Part shown: positions 1-9,608 of the stretch, piece by piece | Position numbering within the stretch: position 1 is the first letter of the stretch | How the letters are laid out: each line of letters starts with the position of its first letter | Source: Caulobacteraceae bacterium | GTDB lineage: Bacteria; Pseudomonadota; Alphaproteobacteria; Caulobacterales; Caulobacteraceae | DNA: 40,834 nucleotides | Assembly: GCA_019247715.1 (NCBI GenBank) | Contig: JAFBAO010000068.1 | Span: 1 to 40,834 of the forward strand | Direction of reading: 5' to 3' | Made by a program: the position numbers and the translations under genes | The notes under the pieces: generated by a model | Told to the model about the DNA's origin: nothing | Databases searched by the model: none | The model's input: the letters and a program-made list of their open reading frames with translations, nothing else

Positions 1-30
1 CTTCTATTCGGGGTGCGCGGGACATAGGTC

Positions 31-450
31 ATGGACGAAAAATCTGAAGTCATTGAGATGACGGCCGACATCGTGTCGGCCTACGTCGGCAACAACACCA
101 TCGCCACCGGCGATCTTCCAGCCCTCATCCAGAGCGTTCATCGGGCCCTGTCCAACATCACGGCTGGCGCTGAACCGGCCGAGGCGGCGCCCAAAGAACC
201 TGCGGTTCCGATCCGCCGGTCTATCACGCCCGATTATCTGATCTGCCTGGAGGACGGCCGCAAGTTCAAGTCGCTGAAGCGCCACCTGCGGACCAAGTAC
301 AACATGAGTCCGGAGGATTACCGCTCCAAGTGGGGTCTGCCGAAGGACTATCCGATGGTGGCGCCGAACTACGCCCGCGCCCGTTCGGAGCTGGCCAAGC
401 AGATGGGCCTCGGCCAGGGCGGCCGGCAGGCGACCCGCAAGCGTCGTTAG
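31..450 (+). CDS. mucR: MucR/Ros-family transcriptional regulator
   Basis: 139-residue protein of the Ros/MucR family, DNA-binding regulators that in alphaproteobacteria control exopolysaccharide, motility and cell-cycle genes and act as nucleoid-associated silencers. The N-terminal part (about 1-45) is the helical oligomerisation region; the family's zinc-finger-like DNA-binding core spans about 65-130, with ICLEDG at 71-76, FKSLKRHL at 79-86 and the diagnostic WGLPKDYPMVAPNYA from 101. Aligned to the Ros finger (Cys-x2-Cys-x9-His-x3/4-His), only Cys72 and His85 are kept: the second position is Asp75 and the last His positions are Lys89/Tyr90. The C-terminus is basic. It stands alone on the strand, followed by a strong hairpin at 518-559. 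Family assignment is secure; target genes cannot be read from here. Confidence 0.95.
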   Translation: MDEKSEVIEMTADIVSAYVGNNTIATGDLPALIQSVHRALSNITAGAEPAEAAPKEPAVPIRRSITPDYLICLEDGRKFKSLKRHLRTKYNMSPEDYRSKWGLPKDYPMVAPNYARARSELAKQMGLGQGGRQATRKRR

Positions 451-517
451 GGAGACGTTCCGCCGGCGCCGACCCGTTCTGTCGATCGGAGCGCGCCACA
501 GACGTCTGGTTTGAGAG

Positions 518-559
518 CAAGATGCGATCAGGCGGGACCGCCTGATCGCATCTTGTTTT
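518..559 (+). terminator. Perfect 18-bp inverted repeat, probable mucR terminator
   Basis: Arms 518-535 and 538-555 are perfect reverse complements (CAAGATGCGATCAGGCGG and its complement) separated by only GA, followed by TTTT at 556-559. It lies 68 bp after the mucR stop and suits a rho-independent terminator. The sequence also resembles dispersed intergenic palindromes of alphaproteobacteria, so it may be a repeat family member that serves as a terminator. Confidence 0.75.
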
Positions 560-656
560 GGGCCGCGTCTCTGGAGTCGGCCTGCGCCGCCGCCTCTTCG
601 GCCCGCGCTTGACTCTGTCCATAATCGTCGCCGTGCGACGTTTTTGAGCTTTTCCC

Positions 657-712
657 GATTCGCTGGTTAAGCGATAGTGAATCGCGTGATTCCAATAGGT
701 TGTTAACGAATC
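657..712. promoter_or_regulatory. Cluster of four GANTC (CcrM) sites
   Basis: GATTC at 657-661, GAATC at 679-683, GATTC at 688-692 and GAATC at 708-712 are four GANTC sites within 56 bp, directly upstream of the PAS gene start at 718. GANTC is the target of the CcrM adenine methyltransferase, and GcrA activates methylated promoters in Caulobacterales. TTAA also occurs at 667-670 and 703-706, but not with the 7-bp spacing of a CtrA box. The patch is AT-richer than its surroundings, as expected for a promoter. Cell-cycle control is an inference. Confidence 0.5.
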
Positions 713-717
713 TGCAG

Positions 718-1206
718 ATGACCACGCAGCTCGGAGCGTCGGCGGCGGCCGTGAGGGCGCACGAAGAGTTGTTCTCCTACTGGTCGGGCCTGCGCCGCCA
801 GGGCCGCCTGCCCGCGCGGGCGGATATCGATCCGGCCGGGTTCAAGCGTCTGCTGCCCACGGTGAGCCTGATCCAGGTGGCTGGAGAGCCGCGCGACTAC
901 CGCTTGCGGCTGGCGGGGACCGGTCTCTACGGCGTGTACGGCCGCGAGATCACCGGCGAGAGGCTCCGCGAGATCTACAACGCGCCCGCCGCCGAATATT
1001 GGCGGCGGGAACTCGATCAGGTGGTCGAGGAGCGCCGGCCGCGCGCGGGCTATCACAGCATGGCCTGGCGTGGCGCCGCGCACATCAGCCTCCTGTGGCT
1101 CAGGTTGCCGCTGGCCTCCAACGGACGGGACGTGGACCTGATCTTGGGCTACGACGCGGTGCTCGCCCCGATTGGCGAAAGCTTCAGCGGCATCCGCGCC
1201 GCGTAA
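718..1206 (+). CDS. PAS-domain protein of the PAS_5 type
   Basis: 162-residue soluble protein. It resembles the single-domain PAS_5 family (PF07310) common in Caulobacterales and Rhizobiales: an N-terminal helix with WSGLRRQGRLPARADIDP, then a PAS-like fold with the LRLAGTGL and YGREITGERLREIY segments typical of the family. There is no output domain, so it is a sensor or scaffold of unknown partner. The start is placed at ATG 718; a TTG at 700 in the same frame would add six residues. No strong ribosome-binding site is seen for either. Four GANTC sites lie just upstream. The gene is convergent with the sufE-like gene 7 bp away. Family fit is good, function unknown. Confidence 0.85.
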   Translation: MTTQLGASAAAVRAHEELFSYWSGLRRQGRLPARADIDPAGFKRLLPTVSLIQVAGEPRDYRLRLAGTGLYGVYGREITGERLREIYNAPAAEYWRRELDQVVEERRPRAGYHSMAWRGAAHISLLWLRLPLASNGRDVDLILGYDAVLAPIGESFSGIRAA

Positions 1207-1213
1207 CCGGCGG

Positions 1214-1639
1214 TCAGGCGGCCGCGGTCGGCGCCGCGGCGTCCCGGCGGATGCGCTCGGTCATCGAGAATAGGCCGTTGGACCGCTGGGCCGAGAGGGC
1301 GCCGGTGAGCCCCAGCCGCTGAAAGGCCGCCTTGGCGTCGAAAGCCAGGATCTCCGCCGGCGGGCGGCCGGAGTATAGCCGCAGCAGGATGGCGATGAGG
1401 CCGCGTACGATATGGGCGTCGGAGTCGCCCCGGAACCGCAGGACGCCGTCGGCCTGGGGCTCGGTCACCAGCCAGACTTGGCTCGCGCAGCCGCGCACCT
1501 TGTTGGCGTCCGATCGCTCCGCCGGCGCCAGCGGATCGAGGCCCCGGCCGAGCTCGATCACGTAGCGGTAACGCTCCTCCCAGTCGCCGAGGAGCTCGAA
1601 TTCGGCGGCCAGTTCATCCAGCGTCGCTTCGATGCTCAC
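1214..1639 (-). CDS. sufE: SufE family sulfur acceptor protein
   Basis: 141-residue SufE-fold protein. SufE accepts persulfide sulfur from the SufS cysteine desulfurase and passes it to the Fe-S scaffold. The conserved acceptor cysteine is Cys51 in the segment VRGCASQVW, the same position as in E. coli SufE. Other family features are GDWEERYRYVIELGR at 18-32 and the IVRGLIAILLRLYSG helix. The Ala-rich C-terminus is a short extension. No suf operon is present in the window, so this is a stand-alone copy; it could serve SUF or another desulfurase such as CsdA. It lies downstream of the histidine kinase gene on the same strand with a 59-bp gap. Confidence 0.93.
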   Translation of the reverse strand: MSIEATLDELAAEFELLGDWEERYRYVIELGRGLDPLAPAERSDANKVRGCASQVWLVTEPQADGVLRFRGDSDAHIVRGLIAILLRLYSGRPPAEILAFDAKAAFQRLGLTGALSAQRSNGLFSMTERIRRDAAAPTAAA

Positions 1640-1698
1640 AAGGGCTCCTCAGACAGAGCGTCGGATGTAGGTCGCGTCGCGTGGGGCCGCAACGGCGC

Positions 1699-2472
1699 TC
1701 AGGGCGTCGGCAGGACAACCAGCGCCTTCATCCCCCGCCCCGGCTCGCTGAGCAGCCGCAGCGCTCCGCCCATCGCGCGGCACAGGAGCGCGACGATCGG
1801 CAGGCCGAGCCCGGCGCCCTCCGTGGATCTGGTCAGCGCGTTCTCGCCCTGCTCGAAGGGCCGCAAGAGCCGAGGAATGTCGGCCGGGTCGACCCCTTCG
1901 CCGTCGTCCTCGATCTCGATCACCACCCGGCCCGGCGCCGGCTGAGCCCGGAGACGGATCTCGCCTCCTTCCGGCGAGAAGGTGACCGCGTTCTGCAGCA
2001 GGTTGGTCAGCACGGTCCGCAGGCCCCGCGGATCGGCCAGCACCGAGGGCAGGCTGCCCTGACCCTCGACCCGCACCTGCACGCCTCGGCTCTCGATCTC
2101 CTCTCGAAGTCCGGCCAGCGCGTCGTCAACCGCGTGGTCGAGCGGCTCGGCGCAGGCCGCGAGGTCGGTCACATGGCCCTCCAGGCGGGCGATCTCCAGA
2201 ACCTGGTTGACCAGCCGCAGCAGCTTGAGGCCGCTCTGGCGGACGTGCTCCGCATACTCCTTGTATTGAGGCGACCCGAGCGGTCCGGAGAGCTCCTTGG
2301 AGATGATCTCCGAAAAGCCGATGATCGAGTTCAGCGGCGTGCGAAGCTCATGGCTGACCATCCGAAGGAACGAGCGCTTCTGGTCGTCCAGCCAGCTCGA
2401 TCGGCGGGAGGCCACCGGCGGGCGATCGGCCGCCATGGCGCCGCTGCGGGGGTGGGACGCCGATAGCGGCAT
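1699..2472 (-). CDS. Soluble sensor histidine kinase (HisKA + HATPase)
   Basis: 257-residue kinase with no membrane span and no recognisable sensory domain. Order of domains: about 30 unstructured residues, HisKA dimerisation domain with phospho-acceptor His41 in the motif SHELRTPLN, then an HATPase domain with the N box NLLQNA at 157-162, G1 box DDGEGV near 189-194 and G2 box GAGLGL near 219-224. The HisKA sequence IIGFSEII is closely related to that of the DivJ-like kinase encoded divergently 164 bp away, so the two may be paralogues or act on the same response regulator. No response regulator gene is adjacent. Alternative start at the internal Met13. Kinase assignment is secure; pathway is inference. 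Confidence 0.93.
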   Translation of the reverse strand: MPLSASHPRSGAMAADRPPVASRRSSWLDDQKRSFLRMVSHELRTPLNSIIGFSEIISKELSGPLGSPQYKEYAEHVRQSGLKLLRLVNQVLEIARLEGHVTDLAACAEPLDHAVDDALAGLREEIESRGVQVRVEGQGSLPSVLADPRGLRTVLTNLLQNAVTFSPEGGEIRLRAQPAPGRVVIEIEDDGEGVDPADIPRLLRPFEQGENALTRSTEGAGLGLPIVALLCRAMGGALRLLSEPGRGMKALVVLPTP

Positions 2473-2636
2473 GGCCCGCTTCGCCTCACAAATTCCTCAT
2501 TGCCGCCTAGAGCTTAGATCGACGCGACTTACGAATCCGTTTCCGTGTCGAGGACCGGTCGCGCGGCGATTGAGGCGTCTCGCCGGGGGGCTTCGAAGGG
2601 ACTAGGGTCCCGCCTTCCTTGTAGGATCGGGGGCGA

Positions 2637-4321
<1,685 letters not shown>

Positions 4322-4331
<10 letters not shown>

Positions 4332-5230
4332 GCCAGGGCTTCGAAGGCCTCGCCTGCGGCGAAGTCGCCGACTTCCACATAGGCCGTCCGCACGCTCTCG
4401 CCGCCGTCGTTTCCGGCGAACAGGAACTCGACCGCCACCGCCTCGCGCGGATCAAGGCTCGCCAGGGCGGCGCGGGCCCCAGGAGAAAAGCGAAAGGCCC
4501 AACCGTCGTCCATGTCGGCGGGGCGCAGGTCGCGCCCGGCGGGACTCATCGCCTCGGCGGCGAAGATGCGCGCCGCGGAACGCGGCGGGAGCCGCGCCTC
4601 GAGCGGGATCACGCCCCGGATGTCGGCTGCGCGTGGGTCCAGGTACGGGCCGGCCGTGCGGGCCGCGTCGCGCAGGACGAGGCGTGCGCCATAGGGCTCC
4701 GCGCCGTCGGCGAAGTTGGCGACCGCCAGCAGCGCCCGCGTCCCCTCCCGTCCGGCGACCCCGAAGACCATCCGGTCCCAGCCGCAGCGGACGGTTTGCG
4801 AGAGCCGCCAGCGGACCTGGCGATCGTCCGCCGGCCTTTGCGCCAGCCAGTCGGCCCGCTCGCCAGGATAACGCATCTCGTCCAGCCTGGCGAAGCCGTC
4901 GAACGCCTGGCGCACCCGCGCCGCCGCCTGGGCGAGCCCCGCCGACCGGCAGTCCCACGCGTGCGCCTGGCCCTCCGCCTGCGCCTCCAGCAAGGCCAGA
5001 CCGGCCGCATCCGCGCCCGAGCGGAGCGCCGCGCCGCGGGCCTGCGCCTTGGCCGCCGCCAGCATCGCCGAGACCGGCGGCGTGAACAGCCTGCAGGCGG
5101 CGTCCGCGGCGGTCATCACCGAGCGCTGATAGAAGAGTTCTGCGGCGGGGGTGGCGGCGCCGGCAGGATGCGGGGCGCCGGCGAGCGCCACCGCTGCGAC
5201 GATCATCCCCCACGGTGGCGATGTGGCCAC
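4322..5230 (-). CDS. Secreted protein of unknown function
   Basis: 302-residue protein that I do not recognise. It starts with a probable Sec signal peptide (hydrophobic MIVAAVALAG, cleavage after PAGA near residue 25), so it should be periplasmic or exported. The mature part is helix-rich and Ala/Arg-rich in its first 120 residues, then more beta-like, with three cysteines (46, 94 and 149) that could form a disulfide. The GTG at 5230 is used here; ATG at 5206 would give a tighter signal peptide and is a good alternative. Its stop lies inside the 3' end of the divJ-like gene (10-bp overlap, opposite strands). Divergent from the DUF1491 gene. Real coding is supported by the signal peptide and codon use. 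Confidence 0.75.
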
Positions 5231-5309
5231 GACGCCCCCACGTCTTTGTCCGATTCGACGCGCACACTTAGAGCCCTATGCTTGCGGCCTGGTTAGCGAG
5301 GCCAATGCC

Positions 5310-5642
5310 ATGCTGCTGAACACCGACCTCTGGGTGGCCGCCCTCATTCGCCGGGCTCAGAACGCCGGCGCCTTCGCGGCGGTGGAGCGCAAGGGAGATT
5401 CGCGGGCGGGGGCCGTGCTCGTCAAAGTCCTCAAGCGGGCGGTCGGGGAGGCGCGGCTCTACAGCGAGACCTTCCGTGGCGACGGCGAGCGCGTCTGGAT
5501 GCAGCCGGTCGATTCCCTCCAGGAGTGCGACCTGGACGCCTATGTTCAACGCGCCCTGCGCGTCGACCCGGACCTCTGGGTGGTCGAGATCGACGATCGG
5601 GAGGGGCGACACTTCCTTACCGAGCCGGTGGAGGGCCGATAG
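5310..5642 (+). CDS. DUF1491 family protein
   Basis: 110-residue protein matching the DUF1491 family (PF07372), small conserved alphaproteobacterial proteins of unknown function. Typical features are the opening LNTDLWVAALIRRAQNAGAF, the GAVLVKV strand, the RVWM segment and the DPDLWVVEIDDREGRHFL near the C-terminus. The start at ATG 5310 fits family members, which begin just before the TDLWV motif; the frame is open upstream to 5151 but that part looks like noise. Convergent with the amidase gene 15 bp away. Function unknown. Confidence 0.9.
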   Translation: MLLNTDLWVAALIRRAQNAGAFAAVERKGDSRAGAVLVKVLKRAVGEARLYSETFRGDGERVWMQPVDSLQECDLDAYVQRALRVDPDLWVVEIDDREGRHFLTEPVEGR

Positions 5643-5657
5643 CCTCGAGGCCCCGCG

Positions 5658-7055
5658 CTAGTCCACGGGCGGTCGTCTGTCCGCCCACGGCCAGGCCCGC
5701 TCGAACGCCGCCGAGGCGCGCAGGATGCAGGCCTCCTGGCCGCGCGGGGCCATGAGCATCAGGGCGATGGGCAACCCCTCGTGCATCCCGCAGGGAATCG
5801 CGGACGCCGCCAGGCCCAAGACGTTGGCGACCGCCGGCAGGGTCGTGTAGCGGTCGTAGGGAAGGAAGTTGGCGAAGGGATCCTGGGGCGACCGCGGGGC
5901 CGGGAAACAGGTGACCGGGGAAGCGATCAGGTCCACCCGACCGAAGATGTCCCGCATCCGGGCCTGCGCGGCGCGGCGAAGCGCCCAGGCCGCCGCTTCC
6001 TGCTCCGGGGTTGGCGTCGGCGCCGCCAGCCACTCCACGACGTAGGGCGAGAGCATGCGACGCCGACCGGGCTCGGCCGCCAGACGGCGAATTTCCTGGA
6101 ACGCCGCTCCCATGATCGGACCCGAGATGTCGGAGGGAACGGGCAAGGTTTCGCTCAAGGCCCCCACCGAGGCGCCCAGGGATTCGAAGCCGTCACAGGC
6201 GGCCCGGACGGCCTCTTCCACGCCCGGCTCGCGATGGGCGGACGCCGGCGGCGTCACCCAGCCGACCCGCAAGCCCTTTACGCCCTCGTCGCAGGCGGCG
6301 AGGTAGTCGGGGACCGGGCGGCGCGATGACATGGCGTCGCGCGGGTCGTGGCCGGCCATGGCCTGCAGGGCGAGCGCCGCGTCGCGAACGCTTCGCGCCA
6401 GCGGCCCGATGCTGGAGAAGGGCGAGCCGAAGGCGTTGATCTCGAAGTTCCCCAGTTTCGGCACCAAATCGGACGAGGCCATCAGGCCGAAGACCCCGTT
6501 GAACGCCGCCGGATAGCGGATGGAGCCGCCGGCGTCGGTGCCGATCGCGATCGGGCCCATGCCGGCCGCCACCGCCGCCCCCGACCCGCCGCTCGATCCG
6601 GCGGAGGTGCGGCTCGTGTCCCAGGGATTGACCGTCTCGAGCCCAAGGCGGTTCACGGTCCGCCCGCAGGTGGCGAATTCCGAGGTGTTGGTCTTGCCGA
6701 GGATGATCGCGCCCGCCGCCCGTAGCCGCGCCACCGAGATCGCGTCCTCGGCGGGGATCCGGTCGGCGCGCCAGATCGACCCGGAGGTGCAGCGCAGACC
6801 CGCCGCATCGATCGTGTCCTTGAGCGAGATCGGCACCCCGTGCAGTGGTCCGAGCGGTTCGTCATCGTAGAGCGCCGCTTCGGCGCGTCGGGCCTGCGCC
6901 AGCACCGCCTCTGGGTCCAGCGCCAGGAAGGCGTGAATGCGCCTATCGACCCGCTCGATGCGCGCCAGCAGGGCGCGGGCGACCTCCATCGGCGAGAGGC
7001 TGCGCGCCTGGTAGGCCTCGCGCAGTTGGACAGCCGTCATCCATTCGATGTCCAT
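5658..7055 (-). CDS. Amidase signature family hydrolase
   Basis: 465-residue amidase signature enzyme, hydrolysing an amide or related bond through a Ser-cisSer-Lys triad. The triad is visible: Lys79 (SLKDT), Ser154 in the SAGSSGGSGAA loop and nucleophile Ser178 in GTDAGGSIR, spaced 75 and 24 residues apart exactly as in fatty acid amide hydrolase (142/217/241). The start is ATG 7055, preceded by AGGAG 8 bases upstream; an in-frame extension to 7109 has no such site. Not GatA of the tRNA amidotransferase by context, as gatB and gatC are absent. The substrate cannot be inferred; catabolic or detoxifying roles are common. Upstream lies a palindromic repeat (7123-7206). Confidence 0.93.
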   Translation of the reverse strand: MDIEWMTAVQLREAYQARSLSPMEVARALLARIERVDRRIHAFLALDPEAVLAQARRAEAALYDDEPLGPLHGVPISLKDTIDAAGLRCTSGSIWRADRIPAEDAISVARLRAAGAIILGKTNTSEFATCGRTVNRLGLETVNPWDTSRTSAGSSGGSGAAVAAGMGPIAIGTDAGGSIRYPAAFNGVFGLMASSDLVPKLGNFEINAFGSPFSSIGPLARSVRDAALALQAMAGHDPRDAMSSRRPVPDYLAACDEGVKGLRVGWVTPPASAHREPGVEEAVRAACDGFESLGASVGALSETLPVPSDISGPIMGAAFQEIRRLAAEPGRRRMLSPYVVEWLAAPTPTPEQEAAAWALRRAAQARMRDIFGRVDLIASPVTCFPAPRSPQDPFANFLPYDRYTTLPAVANVLGLAASAIPCGMHEGLPIALMLMAPRGQEACILRASAAFERAWPWADRRPPVD

Positions 7056-7122
7056 CACGCCTTCTCCTCTGCCGTCGGCTCCGGCCCAGCGTCCGTGAGC
7101 GGGCCCCAAGGGCCGCGCCAGG

Positions 7123-7206
7123 CTAGCGTCCCGAGTCAGAAGTTCGCCAGTGGATGGATGGGCGCCGAGCGAACTTCGGACTCGACAAGGACACTCACCA
7201 CACTAG
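7123..7206. repeat. CTAG-bounded palindrome, copy 1
   Basis: 84-bp imperfect palindrome running from CTAG at 7123 to CTAG at 7203-7206. Left arm includes GTCCCGAGTCAGAAGTTCGC and right arm GCGAACTTCGGACTCG followed by AAGGACACT. The core GAAGTTCGC/GCGAACTTC is shared with two further copies at 20362-20436 and 20451-20528. The right side has about ten extra bases (CACCACAC) before the final CTAG, so the arms are unequal. It lies between the amidase and alcohol dehydrogenase genes. A MITE-like origin is inferred. The rest of 7207-7304 shows nothing recognisable. Confidence 0.7.
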
Positions 7207-7304
7207 CCCGAAGCAGGAGGCGGCGCGCGCCCTATTCGTCACCCTGGACAAGGGAGGCCGCGGCGGCGCCAGGCGTGGGGGGTCGCGAAGCGGCCCGTTC
7301 AGCC

Positions 7305-8393
7305 TCAGGAATCGAAAACGATCACCGAGCGGGCGATCTGGCCGGTCTTCATCTCGGTGAAGGCGTCGTTGACGTCTTCGAGCTTGATCCGCCGCGAGAT
7401 CATCTCGTCGAGCTTCAGCTTGCCGGCCATGTAGAAGTCGACCAGGCGCGGCATGTCCACGGGGAAGCGGTTGGACCCCATCTGCGAGCCCTGGATCCGC
7501 CGCTCTCCCAGCAGGGCCGAGCCTTTCAGGCTCACGGTCTGGCCCACGGGGATCATGCCGATGACGGTCGCGGTTCCACCCCGGCGCAGCATCCCGAAGG
7601 CCTGCTCGGCGGTCTTGGCGAGGCCGATGGCCTCGAAGCTGTGCTGGACCCCGCCCTGAGTCATGTCCAGGATCTGCCGGACAGGATCGCCGTCGGCCGC
7701 GCAGATGAAGTCGGTGGCCCCGAAGCTGCGCGCCATGTTGTCCTTGGCCGGGGACATGTCGACGGCGATGATACGGCCGGCGCCGGCGATGGCCGCGCCG
7801 TTGATCGCCGCCAGGCCCACGCCTCCGCAGCCGATGACCGCCACCGTCTCTCCGGGCCGCACCTGGGCGGTGTGGATGACCGACCCGACCCCGGTGATCA
7901 CGCCGCAGCCGATCAGGGCGGCGCGGTCCAGCGGCATGTCCGGCCGCACCGCGACGCAGGCGTTCTCGTGGATCAGCATCTGCTCGGCGAAGCTGGAGAG
8001 GTTGATGAACTGGTTCATCGCGCCGGCGTCCTCGCGCAGCCGAGGCGGCTCATCCGGGCGCCGCTGGACCTCGTTGGGAGAGGAGCAGAGGGTCAGGTGA
8101 CCGGTCAGGCAGGCTTCGCAGTGTCCGCAGAAGGCCGAAAGGCAGGTGATCACGTGGTCGCCCGGCTTCAAGCGGGTCACGTCGGATCCTACCTGCTCCA
8201 CGATCCCGGCGCTTTCGTGCCCCAGAACCACCGGCAAGGGGTAGGGGTAGGCGCCCTCGATGAAATGCAGGTCGGAATGGCAGACGCCGGCGGCGCTGGT
8301 GCGGATGAGCACCTCCCGGGGGCCGGGCTTGCCGATCTGGACGTCTTCGATCTGAAGCGGCTTTCCCACTTCGCGCAGCACCGCGGCTTTCAT
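7305..8393 (-). CDS. Zinc-dependent alcohol dehydrogenase
   Basis: 362-residue medium-chain dehydrogenase/reductase. Catalytic zinc ligands Cys38 (GVCHSD) and His59 with Glu60 (GHE), structural zinc cysteines at 89, 92, 95 and 103 (C-x2-C-x2-C-x7-C), and a Rossmann NAD(P) motif IGCGGVG after residue 185. The loop after the structural zinc and the ICGV-like segment LIGCGVITGVGSVIHTAQV resemble class III-like and aryl/alkyl alcohol dehydrogenases rather than short secondary alcohol enzymes. The full length and all ligands suggest an active enzyme oxidising a primary alcohol or reducing an aldehyde; the substrate is not determinable. It stands alone between repeat copy 1 and a lipoprotein gene transcribed the other way. 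Confidence 0.92.
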   Translation of the reverse strand: MKAAVLREVGKPLQIEDVQIGKPGPREVLIRTSAAGVCHSDLHFIEGAYPYPLPVVLGHESAGIVEQVGSDVTRLKPGDHVITCLSAFCGHCEACLTGHLTLCSSPNEVQRRPDEPPRLREDAGAMNQFINLSSFAEQMLIHENACVAVRPDMPLDRAALIGCGVITGVGSVIHTAQVRPGETVAVIGCGGVGLAAINGAAIAGAGRIIAVDMSPAKDNMARSFGATDFICAADGDPVRQILDMTQGGVQHSFEAIGLAKTAEQAFGMLRRGGTATVIGMIPVGQTVSLKGSALLGERRIQGSQMGSNRFPVDMPRLVDFYMAGKLKLDEMISRRIKLEDVNDAFTEMKTGQIARSVIVFDS

Positions 8394-8551
8394 GAACTGG
8401 ATCTCCCCGGAAGGGTGGCGCGACCGGTTCCAGGGCCGCGGCTGGCGGGCATATGGCTGCCAAAGGAGGTCGGCGCCAAGAGGAATTCGAGGGTTGACTT
8501 GGGGGGGGCTTGCCGATTGGTTGCAAGGCGTTTTTCGAACCTTCGGTAGGG

Positions 8552-9070
8552 ATGATGAAACGCAATCTGCTCCTGGTCCTGGCGTTGGCGGCGGGATTGG
8601 CGGGCTGCGAAACCAACGGCCCGGCCGGCCCCCCCGTCGGCGCGACCGGGGGCGGCGAGGGCTTCAGCGACGAGGCCTTCGCCTGGTCGACCAGGAGCGG
8701 TCCCGACATCATCGACGGCGTGCTCGCCTACCGAGGCGGGCCCGGGCAATTCAGTTGCCAGGACGTGGTGCTCATCCCGCGCACCGGCTGGAGCCGCCGG
8801 CGGATGATCATCCTTTATGGCTCCGATGAAATGGCGGCCGTCCCGGTGGACGACGTCCGCGCCAGGACCCCCTCGGCGCCCAGCGGCGCCTACACGCAAT
8901 ACGTTCGCCACGCCAATTGCGACGCCGGCAACCGGTTCAACTTCACCGGGCTGCCGGACGGAAGCTGGTTCGTGATCACGGTCGCCACGCCGACCAACGG
9001 CGGCTCCAAGGTGGCGATCATGCGGCGGGTCGAAACGCGGGGCGGTGTGCGCCGCGTGACCCTGGGCTGA
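8552..9070 (+). CDS. Predicted lipoprotein of unknown function
   Basis: 172-residue protein with a lipoprotein signal: MMKRN, a hydrophobic run and the lipobox LAGC, with the lipid-attached Cys at residue 19 from ATG 8552. The following residues are Gly/Pro-rich (flexible linker), then a roughly 130-residue domain that I do not recognise. That domain carries two cysteines in FSCQDV and HANCDAG, and short beta-strand-like segments (FNFTGLPDGSWFVITVATP). The frame is open 14 codons further upstream but only this start produces a signal peptide. A TAGGG precedes the start closely. Probably an envelope lipoprotein; the second in-frame ATG (8555) is equally possible. Confidence 0.8.
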   Translation: MMKRNLLLVLALAAGLAGCETNGPAGPPVGATGGGEGFSDEAFAWSTRSGPDIIDGVLAYRGGPGQFSCQDVVLIPRTGWSRRRMIILYGSDEMAAVPVDDVRARTPSAPSGAYTQYVRHANCDAGNRFNFTGLPDGSWFVITVATPTNGGSKVAIMRRVETRGGVRRVTLG

Positions 9071-9226
9071 GCCAGCCTCCGTCGAAACCGGCGCTGGGCC
9101 AGTAATCTTTCGTTCAGGTTAGGTTCAGCGGCCGGCGGCCAGCATGCATGCAAACGTCGGCCGGAGCCGTCCGCGATCCGGAGCGTTTATTCGACAATGA
9201 GTTAGTTGGACACCAAGGAGATTCCC

Positions 9227-9604
9227 ATGCGCAAGGTACTGACCGCAGGACTTGCGGCGCTGGCGCTGGGGGGCGCCGTAGCCACGACCGCCACGCCGGT
9301 AGAGGCGCAAGGACGGCACGGCGGAGGGGGCGGCTATCACGGCGGCGGCTGGCATGGCGGCGGGGGCCACTGGCATGGCGGCTGGGGCGTGGGCGTCGGA
9401 GCCGGGCTGGCGGGGCTCGCCATCGGCTCGGCCCTGGCTTCGCCCTATTACTACGGCTACGGGCCGGGCTACTATTACGGACCCGGGTACTACTATGGTC
9501 CAGGCTACGACGACTACTACGGCGACGACTGCGTAGGGACCCGACGGGTGTGGGACCCCTATGTCGGCGGCTACGTGATCCGGCGCTTTCACTACGCCTG
9601 CTAG
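9227..9604 (+). CDS. Secreted Gly/His/Tyr-rich small protein
   Basis: 125-residue protein starting at ATG 9227 with AAGGAG at 9214-9219. It has a signal peptide (RKVLTAGLAALALGG, likely cleaved after VEA near residue 28). The mature protein has a Gly/His/Trp segment (GGWHGGGGHWHGGW), a hydrophobic Gly/Ala stretch that could be a membrane-active helix, and Tyr-Gly repeats (YYYGPG three times). It ends with a compact cysteine-containing region (DDCVGTRRVWDPYVGGY...HYAC), with two cysteines. Such short envelope proteins are common in Caulobacterales and Rhizobiales and their function is not established. His-rich parts could bind metal; that is speculation. Confidence 0.8.
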   Translation: MRKVLTAGLAALALGGAVATTATPVEAQGRHGGGGGYHGGGWHGGGGHWHGGWGVGVGAGLAGLAIGSALASPYYYGYGPGYYYGPGYYYGPGYDDYYGDDCVGTRRVWDPYVGGYVIRRFHYAC

Positions 9605-9608
9605 GAAG

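Noticed and set aside
667..706. Two TTAA motifs considered as a CtrA box
   Set aside because: They are 32 bp apart, not the TTAA-N7-TTAA spacing needed.
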